From Ursus arctos (Eukaryota > Chordata > Mammalia > Carnivora > Ursidae), in contig NW_026623008.1 in assembly GCF_023065955.2 (NCBI RefSeq), positions 2,857,001-2,921,000 of the forward strand: a stretch of DNA of 64,000 bases. Reading direction: 5' to 3'. How positions within the stretch are numbered: position 1 is the stretch's first letter; the number at the start of each line of letters is the position of its first letter. A program made the translations under genes and the position numbers. Below are positions 20,896-32,200 of this stretch, piece by piece. Under the pieces are notes generated by a model. The model did no database searches. It was given only the letters and a program-made list of their open reading frames with translations, and was not told the DNA's origin.

Positions 20896-22545
20896 TCCTG
20901 GCCTGAAATGCAGCACGTGAGGAATTTAAATACACGGGTCGACATGCAAACACAGACTTGTTTAGTGAAAACACTCAAGGTGTAGCTTCTCTCCTAAAAA
21001 CAAACAAGTGATTAACTTGAAAATAGAATTCTGAAAACAAGGGCCTGGATTTGATGTTTGCTGTGTTGCTTCCCCTTGCTGTGGAGATTAACTCAGGCCG
21101 CGCAGAGGACTTCGCTCCCCCAGAGACGAGGCGGCGGGGTGCACAGCCGCACTTGGCGCTCAGGCCCTCCCGGACTCTGAGAGGCGGTCCTGGCCACAGG
21201 GCTGGGAAGGTGAGGGTCGCCCTCCCCACATTACTCTGTGCGCAGCATGGCGAGGGCTCCCGCCCCCCCAGGCGCACTGGCTGCGGTCCAGACACTTAAT
21301 TTTCCACGGAGTGTTCCTGAGCTCAACCTAGAGGAAACGGGGCATCCAGAACGACTCCCGGCGAGTGAGGAGAGAGAGAAACACACTGACATCCTCTGCC
21401 CCACACAGGTTACCGAGACCGTTACCGCGAAATCGGAACAGGCCCCAGTATGAATTCAGCGGATGAAGGTGGTGAAATTGTTTTCCCTTGCCAAAGGTTC
21501 CCCGGTCCACAACCCAACAAGCAGTTGGTTACACCAAAATCCACGTTTCTAATCTAATGACGAGTGAGTGGAGTCTGGCAGAGCCCGCGCGGGGCCGTGG
21601 GCTGCAGAGCCAGGCCTGCGATCCGTGCAGAACAGAGATGGTCCTGGTGGAATTTTGCACATGGCAGAGGGTGTACCCGGCACTCCGGTTCTGATGACCT
21701 GGGTGGGCTCTGGCTGGCTCCTGGCACCTCCTCCCGCAGGACGTGGTGGCCTCGGAGTCCCGGAGGAGAGGCGGGCCACGGCAGCCTGCAGACCAGAGGC
21801 TTGGTTTCAGCTCCTTTGTGTGGGGTGTTCCGAAGCAAGTTTCTGGGCTTCTGACATCGGCTCCCCGGCCCCCAAAGTACACTTGGGCTGTAGCATCCAG
21901 AGCCGAGGGGACGTGCTTTCCACGCTGTAGAGTGCCTGGCACACGTGAGGCTGGTGTGAACAGGAGGAGCGGTGGGGAGGTGGGGCTGCAGGAAAGCACC
22001 CTGGCCGGTGATGGCAGCCCCTGGCGGAGACAGGTCTGTCTTCCCTTCCGCCGAGAGGAGGCATACCCACCCCACCTGGCCCGGTGCAGTGTCTGAGTCC
22101 AGAAAATGTTCCAGCCTCCTCTGGGAGCCTGCACCCAGCCAGCTCCTGCAGGAGGGTCTGAAATCAGCCCCGCTGGGCCCTTCCTTGTCCCCTGGCCAGG
22201 GTTGCTCACAATACCACCATCAGCAGCTACAGTCTGGGGTGCTGGGCTGGGTCTGCAGAGTCGCCCCGAGGTGTCCGGGTCCTTCCCACCTTTACGATTG
22301 GCCTGAGCTCCTGTTTTAAGGACAGGAGCCAGGCAGTGGGGCAGCTGGCAGTCTCCACGGCTGCGCCCCCTTGTCCTCGTGGATCTAGAGCTAGGAGCTG
22401 CCCCTTGAGTCCCATGGAGGCCCACGAGAGAGGACGTCACTGTTTCTGTCCACACCTCTGGGCCTGGTGGGCACGGATGCTGTCCCGGTCTGAGAGCGAC
22501 GTGGCTCCTTCCCGTGTATGGAGGACCTACAGGAGGCTGGGTCCT
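20896..22545. other. Intronic sequence, mostly GC-rich and unique
   Basis: Contains a 308-aa minus-strand ORF (21529-22455) that overlaps seven or more shorter ORFs in all frames and lacks any domain that I know, so I treat it as chance. A slightly CpG-rich patch occurs at 21100-21200. No repeat family is recognised with confidence. Confidence 0.5.
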
Positions 22546-22549
22546 AGAT

Positions 22550-22645
22550 GGGCTTTGTTTCAGTTAATCCTCCCTGCAAAGTATTTTAGTCCGTTTTACA
22601 GACGGGCACACTGAGTACCCAAACTGCTGCCGCAGGCCATGTGGT
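22550..22645 (+). mobile_element. MIR-like fragment
   Basis: CCGTTTTACAGACGGGCACA followed by CTGAGTACCC is the sense MIR core. Confidence 0.5.
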
Positions 22646-23440
22646 CTACAAGGAGAAGTAGAACTTTCCCAAGTTCTTGGGACACTTCCAGCCATTTCTG
22701 GTAGAAGAGCCGTCCCCAGTCCTGTGAAGGGGGCACAGCCGGGCTGCAGCGTGTCTAGTGCTCTCGAAGCCCTCCGTCCCTCCCCCAGCCTCCGCAGTCC
22801 AGGCCGGGGGCTTGCTGACCACCTCCCTTGGGCCAGCCCCAGGCAGTAGGGCTCGGGCCCTGGAGCTGTAGTGGGGGTGCTCTGTGCTGCTGGTCGGTCA
22901 GCGGGGGCCGGTGCTGTGGGTGGACAGAGGCCTTGCCCCCTTGGTCCAGGGGCTCCGAGAGTGCAGGACACCCAGCAGATCTCGGGGGATTCCTGGACAT
23001 GCGTGCTGGGCTAGCCCAGGGGGTGTCCAGAGAGAGAGATGGGTGTGGGGTTTCGAGCTCCATCTCCGTTGGGAGCCCCGGAGCTGCTGGGGTGAGCTGG
23101 TCCTCTGAGATGCCCTGGCGGAAGTGCGCACGCGCGGGGTCGTTAAAGCAGTTACGCAGCTCACACTGCACATCGGGAGTGGGTGTGGGAGGACGGATCC
23201 AGCATGAGGAGATGACCAGGTGCTCTGAGCAGGGAGGGAGCCGCGGGCAAGCGCTTTGAGGCTGGAGTGTGAAAACGGTCTGGGGGGACAACCTCTACGA
23301 GGGGTCCCTGTGACGCCCAGATGCCCCATTTGTAGATAAGGAGACGGAGGCTTCTACTTGCCCGTTGGTACTGCCCAGCACCTGCGGCCCCTACGCTTCC
23401 TGTCCAAGGTAGGGGCTGTCGGGGCCTTGGGGCATCTCCC
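22646..23440. other. GC-rich unique sequence
   Basis: ORFs of up to 178 codons overlap on both strands without homology. No gene seen. Confidence 0.45.
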
Positions 23441-23455
23441 TGGTGCCTGTGCTGT

Positions 23456-23600
23456 GTCCCTCTCCCCTCCTCCATGTCCCTCTCCCCTCCTCTGCATCCC
23501 TCTGCCCTCTTCCGTGTCCCTCTCCCTTCCTCCATGTTCCCCTCCCCTCCTGTGCATCAGTCTGCCCTCCTCCACGTCCCTCTGCCCTCCTCCACATGGC
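23456..23600. repeat. 20-bp minisatellite, about 7 copies
   Basis: Units like GTCCCTCTCCCCTCCTCCAT begin at exactly 20-bp steps from 23456 to 23576, with a partial unit at 23596. ORFs in all frames through it are artefacts. Confidence 0.9.
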
Positions 23601-23859
23601 TTGCTCAGCTTTCCCCCCACTTCGGACCCCAAACCCACACTTGCGAGGCGATGGGCTGGGTCCACCAGAGGGAAGTGGTGTCAGGGTGATTCGTGGTGAG
23701 GGTGACAGGTGCATGGGAGGAGCTTCCTGGTCAAGAGAGAAGCAGCTGGGTCCTGGGCCTCCAGGCTGCTGCAACTGGCCACGGGGATCGCTTTACCAAG
23801 CGTGTGTCTCCACCCTGCACATTGACGAGGCAGAATACGGAGCAGCAGTGAGCCTGGGC

Positions 23860-23990
23860 TTCGGGGCCTGGGTCTGAACCCCTGGCTCCCCTCTTACTGC
23901 GTGTTCTCAGAAGGTCACCTCTCCCTCTGTTCAGATGGGGAAACGGAGGCACAGGGAGGCAGGCTGTCCCTCCATCGTCCGTTGTTGTGG
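23860..23990 (-). mobile_element. MIR, antisense
   Basis: CTGGGTCTGAACCCCTGGCT, CTCTTACTGCGTGTTCTCAG and CCTCTCCCTCTGTTCAGATG GGG match antisense MIR. Confidence 0.65.
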
Positions 23991-24354
23991 GAACTGATGG
24001 AGCTCGTGACTGTAAGAACCCGTCCCCTTTCCTGCCCCAGCAAAGCACTCAGTGACACTGAGGGGCCACCTAATGCCCCAGAGGAAAGGGATGTTGGAGT
24101 TCCCACTGCCAGCCTTCCTCCGCAGCCCTCCTGACCGCTGTTGGCCTCCCTAAGCGGACCCCACAAATCAACCCTGACCTCCTTCTGCTCTCAGGGGCCC
24201 TTCTCTGTAAACTTGTACTGAGCATTCGAGACCCGTCACCACCTCTGAGCTGCCCTCCAGGATTGCCCAGAGTCGAATCCACCCCAGCAGGTCGACTGCC
24301 CTGCCTCTGGGTCATTTCTTACCCAAAGCGCTTGTTTCCCCAAGTGAACTGCAA
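23991..24354. other. Intronic sequence without a recognisable feature
   Basis: GC-balanced; no gene or confident repeat. Confidence 0.4.
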
Positions 24355-24440
24355 GCTCCTGACTCATGCATTCATTCCTGCATTCCTGCATTCATTCATT
24401 CATTCTTTCTTTCTTTCATTCATTCCCTCCATCAGTGATC
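24355..24440. repeat. (CATT)n tetranucleotide repeat, possibly seeded by an L2 tail
   Basis: CATTCATTCCTGCATTCCTG, then CATTCATTCATTCATTC and TTTCTTTCTTTCATTC. Such tracts often lie at L2/MIR ends, which seems possible here. Confidence 0.8.
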
Positions 24441-24534
24441 GCTGACGGCACATTTGCGAGCCTGAGCTGTGCGTGGGGTTGGAGGAGGTGAGGACATTAC
24501 CGCCTCACTCCTCGATCCCCAGCGCCCATCGTTG

Positions 24535-24675
24535 TCGCTGCTTAATCACTGGTTGCAGAATAATTGGATAAAAATTAAAATTATGAAGCACAGTTAACGT
24601 TCGTATTAAAGTGTAATTAATATTAAATAACAATCAAGCTTAATAAGCTCCCACCTCAGGCTGCAATTTAGTTTC
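24535..24675. other. AT-rich island with clustered homeodomain-type motifs
   Basis: About 140 bases with many TAAT/ATTA cores: GAATAATTGGATAAAAATTA, AAGTGTAATTAATATTAAAT and CAAGCTTAATAAGCTCCC. The last contains the palindromic AAGCTTAATAAGCTT-like motif. No repeat signature. Candidate conserved enhancer; not demonstrable by eye. Confidence 0.4.
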
Positions 24676-25374
24676 CTGTGCCCTGTGTCTCCCCACCACA
24701 GCCCTGGGGCTGAGTTCCTCTCTTATTTTATGAGGAGAAGGCCTCCGAGGGAACCTCAGAGAAGTCCCCTTGATGCTGCAGGATGCAGAGACCTACCTAA
24801 TGGGGGGTGTCACAGGCAGGTACTGGTGGGGGTGGAGTCTGGGCATCAGAGGAAAACCCATGGGAGGTCAAGAGAGAGGAAGGTGGAGGGCAGGTAGTCA
24901 TGGAGGGCTTCCTGGAGGTGGTGAGGGGGCATTGGGGCTGGAGGGTGTCCTCCTTGAAGCACCAGAGCCCCAACTCCCGCCATCTGCAAAATGGCTCTTC
25001 CTGCCCCAAGTGAGGCTGACCTCTCCATCGCTGGGCGCAAAGAGACTCAGAGAGAGGGAGGGAGTTGTCAGGTTGTGTCAGAAACTAGAACCGGAGGAAA
25101 ACGAGCCTCGGCCCCCCGTGCGGGGGCAAGTACAGGAGAGTGGGACAGTCTCCGGAGGAGATCCACCATTTGGCCTGGGAGGGGACAAGGTGAGGTCCCT
25201 CCCAGCCGGCGGGCTTGGGCTCCGTCCATGGGGCGGCATGTCCTCAGCACTGTTCCCGCACTAGTGGGGAAGGGGTTGTTGGAACCTGTCAGGGAACCGT
25301 GACGATCAGGGCCCCCTCAAGGGACAGCGGCCACGTGACTGTCCCAGAGCTCATTGCTCTGCCTGTGGCTCAGG
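24676..25374. other. GC-rich unique sequence
   Basis: A 164-aa + ORF at 24770-25264 overlaps other frames and has no known domain. Nothing else seen. Confidence 0.45.
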
Positions 25375-25540
25375 GACACTCAATCACTGGTTTCCCCCAT
25401 TCCTTAATTCCCTCAGCGAATATTCCTGGGGTTCCTGCTCTGTGCCGGGAGCTGCCCCGCTCATCGCGGAGACACTGCTGAGGAAGAGGGGCGCAGTTCC
25501 TGTTCTCGTGGGACATCAACCCCAGAGAAATAATCAAATC
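25375..25540 (+). mobile_element. L2-like fragment
   Basis: CCATTCCTTAATTCCCTCAG CGAATATTC, CTGCTCTGTGCCGGGAGCTG and GTTCCTGTTCTCGTGGGACA resemble the common L2 segment encoding the CTACTATGTGCCAGGC-type block. Confidence 0.55.
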
Positions 25541-25771
25541 GAGGCGAGGAACTTGTGATGCCAGCGGACCCTGTGCTGGGTGGGTTGTGAAGGACTCGGG
25601 GTGGAGGGGGACGGAGGCTGAGCGGGAAGGAGTAGGACATTGTCCCCTGGAGTTTCAGCATCGCTTTGGGTGGAGAATGGTTGACAGGAAGCCAGTGGAA
25701 GCAGCAGGCGGAATGGCGGCCTGGGGAAGGTAGAGGGGAGACAGTGGGCGGAATCAAGCTGTGTTTCAGAG

Positions 25772-25949
25772 CACTGGTTTTCAACGGGGCAGGTGGTCCC
25801 CCTGGGGAAGTGTGCCGATGCGGGACACATTTTTGGTTGCCGCACTTGGGGAGAAGGGTGCCGTTAGCATCCTGTGGGTGGAGGCAGTGCTCAGGACAGC
25901 CCCCCACCGATGCCGCCCAGATGTGCCTGTTGGGAGGCTGAGAACCGTG
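25772..25949 (+). mobile_element. MER20 (hAT-Charlie DNA transposon), sense
   Basis: CACTGGTTTTCAACGGGGC, GGGACACATTTTTGGTTGCC, TCCTGTGGGTGGAGGCAG, CAGGACAGCCCCCCACC and a GCTGAGAACCGTG end follow MER20 across its length. Confidence 0.85.
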
Positions 25950-26324
25950 CATGGCTGGGAGGGAGGGACAGGACCCGCTGAACGTGTGTTTTTAGGACCG
26001 GGAGGGACAGGTTCGATCAGCTGGCTTGTAGACTCCCGGCCGTGCCCCATCCGAGCGCACCGAGGGGCTCACCGCTGTGAAGGGGGCCAGGGCTCTGCAG
26101 ACCGTGTGGCGTTCTGCTGCGAGCTGGGCAGGAGGGGGGTTCGGCTGGGGCGGCCAACCGGGTGCAGACCGAGGAGGTGGGATCGTGTTTGTGAGGGACC
26201 CCTGCACGCTCAGGAACCAGAGTAGGGACGCCAGCTCTCCTGGAGACAAGCCAGAGGCAGCCCTGACCGCTGGGCTGGAGCCGAGGCAGGAGCCGTGGAG
26301 GAGGGAAGGTGCCTGCACAGCTGT
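25950..26324. other. GC-rich unique sequence
   Basis: No gene or repeat recognised. Confidence 0.4.
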
Positions 26325-26670
26325 ACCCACAGGTACGACGGGCTCACCTCGCAGCACAAGTCTGTTTCTCCCGGTGCTGGAGGCGGGAAGTCTGAGGTCG
26401 AGGAGTGGGCAGGGCTGGTTTCTTCTGAACCTCTCTCCATGGAGTGTAGACGGCTGTCCGCTCCTGAGTCTTCACGGCGTGGTCCCTCTGGGCGTGTCTG
26501 TGTCTTGATCTCCTCTTCTTATAGGAACACCAGTCCTATTGGATTACGACCCACCCTGATGACTTCCTTTTACCTTAATCCCCTTTCGCTGTCCCATTCT
26601 GAGGTCCTGGGCTTAGGACTTCAACACGTAAATTTTGGAGGGACAGCTGTCGTCAGCACCACCAGGGGTC
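26325..26670 (-). mobile_element. MLT1-type LTR, antisense
   Basis: CGCAGCACAAGTCTGTTTCT, CTGGAGGCGGGAAGTCTGAG GTC, CTTCTTATAGGAACACCAGT, CCTATTGGATTACGACCCAC and GGACTTCAACACGTAAATTT match antisense MLT1, with gaps. Confidence 0.75.
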
Positions 26671-27149
26671 ACGTCCACTGTGCTTGGAGCGCAGCAGTTG
26701 TAGGTCATCTTGGTGGCGTCCACAGAGCGGGGTGTGGCTGCAAGCAGCGGGTGCAGACTCCCCGGTGAGTGTGGAAGTGGCCCCTTCACAGAAGATCTTG
26801 CCGAGTCCCACCACGGCGAACGATGGGGAGTCTCTGGGCCCAGCGTGGGGTGTATTCTTCACACCAGGGCGGAGTTCCCATGAGGGCGCAGCTCAGCGCC
26901 CAGCTCACGCCTAGAAGGTTCCTGGCTTCTGTGGGTGGCAGTTCCTGTCCTTCCTCCCCCCTCCCTTGAAGATCAGTGGTCCTCGGGGAGAGGGCACCGA
27001 GCTGGAGTCTCATGGTCTTGGTGAATGACGTTCAATGACAACTGAAGGGGATTGATTTCTGCACTGGGGGGGGGGCAGCCCCTTTGGTGGAGATCGTTCC
27101 CGGAGACCGTGGAGGGTGCCATGGGTGACAGGTAGACCAGGCAGATTTA
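26671..27149. other. Intronic sequence without a recognisable feature
   Basis: Holds a run of G at about 27067-27076. No gene or confident repeat. Confidence 0.4.
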
Positions 27150-27265
27150 GGTCCTGCCTCCGCCCCTAATCACCCCCTCCACTTTCCCCCGTATCAGCTC
27201 AGTGTCCCCATCTGTACCACGGGGATGACCATTCCTGCCCTGCCTGGGATGGAAATTCTCTTTGG
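27150..27265 (-). mobile_element. MIR-like fragment, antisense
   Basis: CAGCTCAGTGTCCCCATCTG followed by TACCACGGGGATGACCATTC is the antisense MIR 3' part. Confidence 0.55.
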
Positions 27266-28025
27266 AGTGGGGAGCTCAGACACGTGATGGAGATACGATG
27301 CAGACTCAGACCTGCTCGTTACAGATGCCACAAGAGAGAGCTGTGGTTCCAGGGAGCTTGTCAGCAGCCCACGGCCGTCCATGCTGGGGCACGAGGTGGA
27401 GAACGTTCCGGAGAATCACTGGAAACCATCTCTTGAGAGGACGATGCCGTGTGTCTGCAACCGAGCCCCTCTTGGAAGTAACCAGCAGCCGGTCAGGGAC
27501 CTCCTCACAGAAGCGACCAGAGCTTGAAGCCGGGAGCTTTGGGGTGGGGGACAGGGGCAGAGGCCCTCTTGGCCCTTGGTCCATCAGAGCCCAGCACTGG
27601 CGACTTGGCTTTCCCAGAAAACAGAGGATTTCTTCCCCTTTCAAGCCACAGCTGCTGCCCAGAACCTCAGGGCCTTCCTGGAAAAGCTCTTATTTCCCCC
27701 AGACATTCCAGCAAGAACTCCCGTGACACCTGTTTCTCGGGACAGTGTCAGGATGGGATGACCTCGTCGGGAAGAGCTGGAAGCTCTGACCCAGCTGGCC
27801 CAGCTCCACTGGGTTCTTTTGGGAAGAATTTCCCCAAACGACAGTGTTTTGTCCCCACGCCAGCAGTAGCTGTCACATCAGCTTTGTGCCAAGCTGTGTT
27901 TGCAGCCAAGCTCTGGACACTCCACTGGGAGACTCAGGCGACATGGCGTGTGCCTGGTGGAGGTAGCCAGGATGTGGGGTTTCTCAGCTCTGCTACAGGA
28001 GGGAGAACTGGAAAGGGGTGGCTGG
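27266..28025. other. Intronic sequence without a recognisable feature
   Basis: The 189-aa + ORF at 27524-28093 runs into the TG repeat and overlaps other frames. No domain is recognised. Confidence 0.45.
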
Positions 28026-28027
28026 GA

Positions 28028-28320
28028 ATGTGCGTGCACGTGTGCACAAGTGTGCACGCATGTGTGTATGTTTCTCTGTGTGCATACATGTGAGTGCCTC
28101 TGTGTGTAAGCACATGCATGTGTGTGCGTGTACAAGTATATGTGTGTTGTGTGTGCGTGTACAAGTGCATGCGTGTGCGTGTGTGTGTGTGCACCCGTGC
28201 CTGGCTTATCCGCGTACAAGCACGCGTGTGAATGCGTGCATGTTCCTCTCTGTGTCTCTGCTGCGTCTGTGTCCGTGTGTATCTGTGTGTGTGTGTCTTC
28301 GTCTGTGTGCGTGTGTTGGG
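28028..28320. repeat. Degenerate TG/TGCG simple repeat
   Basis: GTGTGCACAAGTGTGCACGC, GTGTGCGTGTACAAGTATAT and similar. Cys/Val-rich + ORFs (225 codons from 28018) and His/Thr-rich minus ORFs come from this repeat. Confidence 0.9.
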
Positions 28321-30229
28321 GTACATGCCACCAGTATGTGGGAGAGCAGCTCAGGGATCGGATCAGACCCAAGTCCCCGCACGACGCAGCTGGGAGCGGG
28401 ACGCAGACGTCACCCAGAGCAGGCTCTGGCTCACACGGGCAGGCTTTCTGAGGCACGGCCCCACACTTGCGCAGTGCTGTTCTCTAGAGGTAGCGAGTCC
28501 CCTGTCGCCGTGTGTGTTCAGAGGCTGGGGAACCTTTGCTGGCGGTTAGAGCAGCGATGTCTTCGTCAGGTGGAGCTCCAGCTCCCCGTGACTCTGAGAC
28601 CGGCTGGAGGCTGCCCCCGCCGCACTGTGCACACAAGCCCGGGGGCACGGGCGGGCAGGCAGCTGCAAGGTGTTCCCCAGGGCCCCGTGCACTAGGCGCT
28701 GCCCTTAGGCAAGCCCATCTCCATCTCCAAAATGTCTGCTCCTTGGTAAAGGGGGAGAGGGGCTGCATCTCCCAGCGGGTGTTGGCGGGTAGTTGGGAGC
28801 TGGCCTGGGGGGGCTGTCCTAGGGCTGCTGCCAGTTCTGGGGGTGGACATCACCCCCCAGGGCACTTGCCCGGGGCAGCATTTCCCTGGCCTTGCCTGCA
28901 GCCCCTTTGGGATCTGTGTCAGGTGCTGTCCCGTCTGCGGGTTGGGCCCAAGTGGGGCATCGGGGTCAGGGGGAGCAAGGGTTTTCCTTGTCACGTCCTC
29001 TCCTGATGGGGAGATGGGGATTCTGTAGCTGGAGACGAGATGGAGCCATGACCTACATTGTGGGATTTGCATGGATGATTCATGCACTTCGGGCACGTCC
29101 AGCTTGTTTCCAGGTTACCACTGCCTGTTTTCCCCATCTGTGGACCAACAGTGGGATGTCCGGTGGGCCACGGAGGAGCCCTGACTCCCCCTCCCCACCA
29201 CAGGCCCTGCGCCCCGTGACGACCACCGCATGAGTCCCTTGATCCCCTGCAAGGGCCCGTTTCTCTCAGCCTCAGTTATGCTCAGGTATGAAGGGCCGAG
29301 GGCGGTGACGTGCTTGTGGCAGGGTGTGGAGAAGGCTGAGGACTTTGGGGCTCCCCCCAGGTGGGCGGCGTCTGCCTTTGACCACAGAAGGTGGCCCCGC
29401 GTGCTGCCTGAAATCTGTACATCATAGACTCAGAAGCACCTTCAAGGTCATCTGCCATCCCCCAGCCCCGTCGACTGCCTGATGGACGGTTTTCCGTTTT
29501 TCTGCGAGGTGCTCCTGGCCAACGCCGGGCCCTCCCACGAGGCTGTGAGCCTCTCCAGGTTCTCTGTGATTTTGCCTCCATCAGAGCACCCACTCGGTTC
29601 GTACACACTGATTTCACCTTCCTCAGTTTACCTCCTAATGTGCGAGGACCCAGGGTGCTCCCGCCGCGCTGAGTGCCTTGAGTGGCCGCCCTGGAAAGGA
29701 CCCCAGCTTCACCCCAGCCCTTCCTAAGGGACAGTCTTGGGCCCTTTGCTAAGAGCTCTGCCGACATCATCTGGGCATCAACCCATCCCCTTGCACAAGG
29801 TGGGCACGTGACCACCTTGGGAGATGGTGCCCAGACAGGTCCCTGTCCAGTGGCGGGTGAACTGGCAGCAGAGCTGGGCTTTCGGTCCCCTGGCCCTGGC
29901 CACACACTTCCCCTCGGGCGGCTCGCTCTTCCCCCCCATGGCAAGCCCTCGGCACCACCATCGGCGCCATTCTTCCCCTGTCTGCCAACCTGAGAAACCC
30001 CTGGAGCCCACGAAGGCCCTGCTTGTGTTGTTCTGAGAGGCGGTGACTCTGTCCCTGTGCTCCTCTGTCCTTGGGTGGCTTCAACAGCGCTTTGAGTGCA
30101 CAGTGACTTTCGTCCATGCCAGCATCACGGTGGCAACAGAAACAAAGGTGGCGGCCTTCGGCGGGGGCTGTGAATGCCACGCCCGGGCGTTTGCTCTTGA
30201 GAATCCACGTTTCGGGGCCACGACATGAG
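28321..30229. other. GC-rich unique sequence
   Basis: Long overlapping ORFs on both strands (up to 220 codons at 29282-29944, minus) show no recognisable domain or exon boundary. No repeat family seen with confidence. Confidence 0.5.
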
Positions 30230-30380
30230 GCAGGAGCGGGGTACCGCCGGGAGCCGCGCGTCAGGAGCTGGGCTGCGTAGTTCCCCGCGTAAGCGGGATG
30301 ACGGGACCGCTGAGCACCTGGAGCCTGGCAGGAGCGCGTGCCGCCAGCGCCCCTCCTGTGGCTGAGTGCTTACCTCCTCC
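30230..30380. other. CpG-enriched segment
   Basis: I count roughly 17 CpGs in 150 bases (GCCGGGAGCCGCGCGTC, CCCCGCGTAAGCGGG, GAGCGCGTGCCGCC). There is no exon or core promoter motif, so it may be a small orphan CpG island or just GC-rich DNA. Confidence 0.35.
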
Positions 30381-30936
30381 AGGCTTCCAGTTGTGTCGAG
30401 AGACTTCTTTCCAGAGAACACACAGCTGCTATTTTTGTGCTTCTCTTTCTTGTGCAAGGAAGAGCTGAGAGTAACAGCCCTCCCCCCAGGGCTGCCGAGC
30501 GCCGGCAGGAGACAGTCGTGCAACGTGCGGAGCCCGGTGCCTGGCGCAGAGCTGCCGCTCAGCCCGCGTGGGCTACCGTTCAGGTCACGGCGCCGTCCTT
30601 AATCCCCGTGCTCCCTTCTCTTTGGTCTGGATTTCCATAAATGCACGTTTGTGCCCTGACTTCACGGGATTGCGTGAGAACTTGCCCGTGACCGTCCGCC
30701 TGGCCTGATGGCCTGGCTGGGGGCAGCCGAGCTCCGGAAGGAGATGTGACACAGGGGCTGGGGACGGCTGTGTGCCCGTGCTCTGCCCAAGGCCCTGTTC
30801 TGAGGGGTCACCCAGCACCAGGCGCACGTGCGGCTTGCCTTCCCCACCGCCCTGTCCTGTATCTCTCGTTCCAAGAGCTGGTGGAGTCAGACTGAACTGG
30901 GTCCGAGGGAGGAATGGACTGTGTTCTTGGCTCTCA
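30381..30936. other. Intronic sequence without a recognisable feature
   Basis: GC-rich, no gene seen; a GGTGCCTGGCGCAGAGC block at about 30536 could be a remnant of an L2 or MIR tail. Confidence 0.4.
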
Positions 30937-31098
30937 ATTCTGGACGCCCCAGGGGAGCCTCTGAAAATATTACAGATGCTGGACTTCTCCCCCCGAAGAT
31001 GCTGGTTAGTGGGTCCACAGTGGGGCCTGGGTCTCCACATTTTGTAACAACCCTCTCCCCAGCCAGGTGGTTCTCACTTGAGGCCCAGGCTGAGAACG
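30937..31098 (+). mobile_element. MER5A-like DNA transposon fragment
   Basis: TCTGAAAATATTACAGATGC, GTGGGGCCTGGGTCTCCACA TTT, CAGCCAGGTGGTTCTCACTT and CAGGCTGAGAACG follow the MER5A order with high divergence. Confidence 0.6.
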
Positions 31099-31774
31099 TG
31101 TGCCGGCAGCTTGCAGAATCGACTCTGCCTTCCCAGGCCCTTCTGAGCAGCCTCGTTCTGAGCCAGCTTTGGTGTGGAGTTCTGGTTACCAGGCAGCAGG
31201 ACTCTGGTCCCGCTGCTATTACTGTCTGGCTTGGCCAGCTCTGTTCTTTTGTCCAGAGGGATATGACTTGTCCCGGGGATGGGCCAGCTTGGGCTGGGGG
31301 CCCATCTAGACCTTTGTCCCCACCTGCAGAGGAAGCATGGGAGGTAGGGCACAGGGTACCGGACACGGTGTAGAGGGCCCTGGGGACCTGGCCGCGGCAG
31401 CAGGGCTGTGTGTCAGACTCACAGAAACCCTGCTCCCCACTCCTGGGGAGAGAACATTCCCACCCACGGTGCTACCCACCCACTGCTTGTCACCACTTCA
31501 CTCCTTCGGAATGCTTGCGGGCACGTTGCCCAGGCAACCAGAACGCCAGCGCGTTGCTATCCTTCAGTCTCCTTCAGGCACCTGTGAAGGCTGTCGAGAA
31601 TGTCCCCCGTGCCTCCGCGTCCTGCACACGCCCTGCTCCAGAGCTCCCAGGGAGAGCAGAAGGCCCCTCCGTACCACTGACGGCCTCGAGGGGAAGTGGG
31701 GGGTCATGGCCGATGCTTGTGTGTGCTTCCGGGGAGCCAAGCCTCAAGTATTCACCATGGAGGCCTGGGACACC
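31099..31774. other. GC-rich unique sequence
   Basis: Overlapping ORFs without homology. Nothing recognised. Confidence 0.4.
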
Positions 31775-31860
31775 CCGTGGTGTGGGGAAACTGAGGCACA
31801 GAGCGGGTATGGGCATCGCCCAAGCTAGCATGTTGCAATCCTAGGCTGGAAGCCAAGTAG
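31775..31860 (+). mobile_element. MIR fragment, sense
   Basis: GGGGAAACTGAGGCACAGAG CGGG with CATCGCCCAAGCTAGCA is the sense MIR core. Confidence 0.65.
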
Positions 31861-32005
31861 CCGGGCCCGAGCCCCCTGTGTCTCCACCGTCTCTTGCTGC
31901 TTCTGGAGTGTGAGTGGGTGGGTCATCTCGGAGCCTTTCTCCTCTTGGGGTAAAGATGCTCCTTCCCCCGTCACCAGCCCCCAGGAGGAGCAAATGGAAC
32001 GTGGG

Positions 32006-32200
32006 CAGTAGGGCTTCTTAACCTCAGCCCTGTGGACACTGGGGCTGATAAGTCATTGTGGGGGCCGTCCTGGGCCCTGTGGATGGTCTCAGCACTCCGG
32101 CCTCTCCCTAAATGCTGGTAGCCCCCTGAAGAGTGACAACAGAAATGTCTCCAGTATCTCTGGATGTCCACAGGGCTAAGATCACTCACCTTCCCAGGGC
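32006..32200 (-). mobile_element. MER20, antisense
   Basis: GGGCTTCTTAACCTCAGCCC, GGGGGCCGTCCTGGGCCCTG, CCTAAATGCTGGTAGCCCCC, GTGACAACAGAAATGTCTCC and GGATGTCCACAGGGCTAAG match antisense MER20. Confidence 0.8.

Noticed and set aside
21529..22455. 308-codon minus-strand ORF
   Set aside because: Six overlapping ORFs of similar size in other frames show that GC-rich composition keeps frames open; no homology seen.
28018..28695. Cys/Val-rich ORF resembling a cysteine-rich peptide
   Set aside because: The Cys residues come from TGTG dinucleotide repeats.
30343..30363. CTCF-like site (also considered at 15652-15672 and 56578-56595)
   Set aside because: Each has two or more mismatches to the core motif in GC-rich DNA, where chance matches are frequent; a position-weight-matrix score would be needed.
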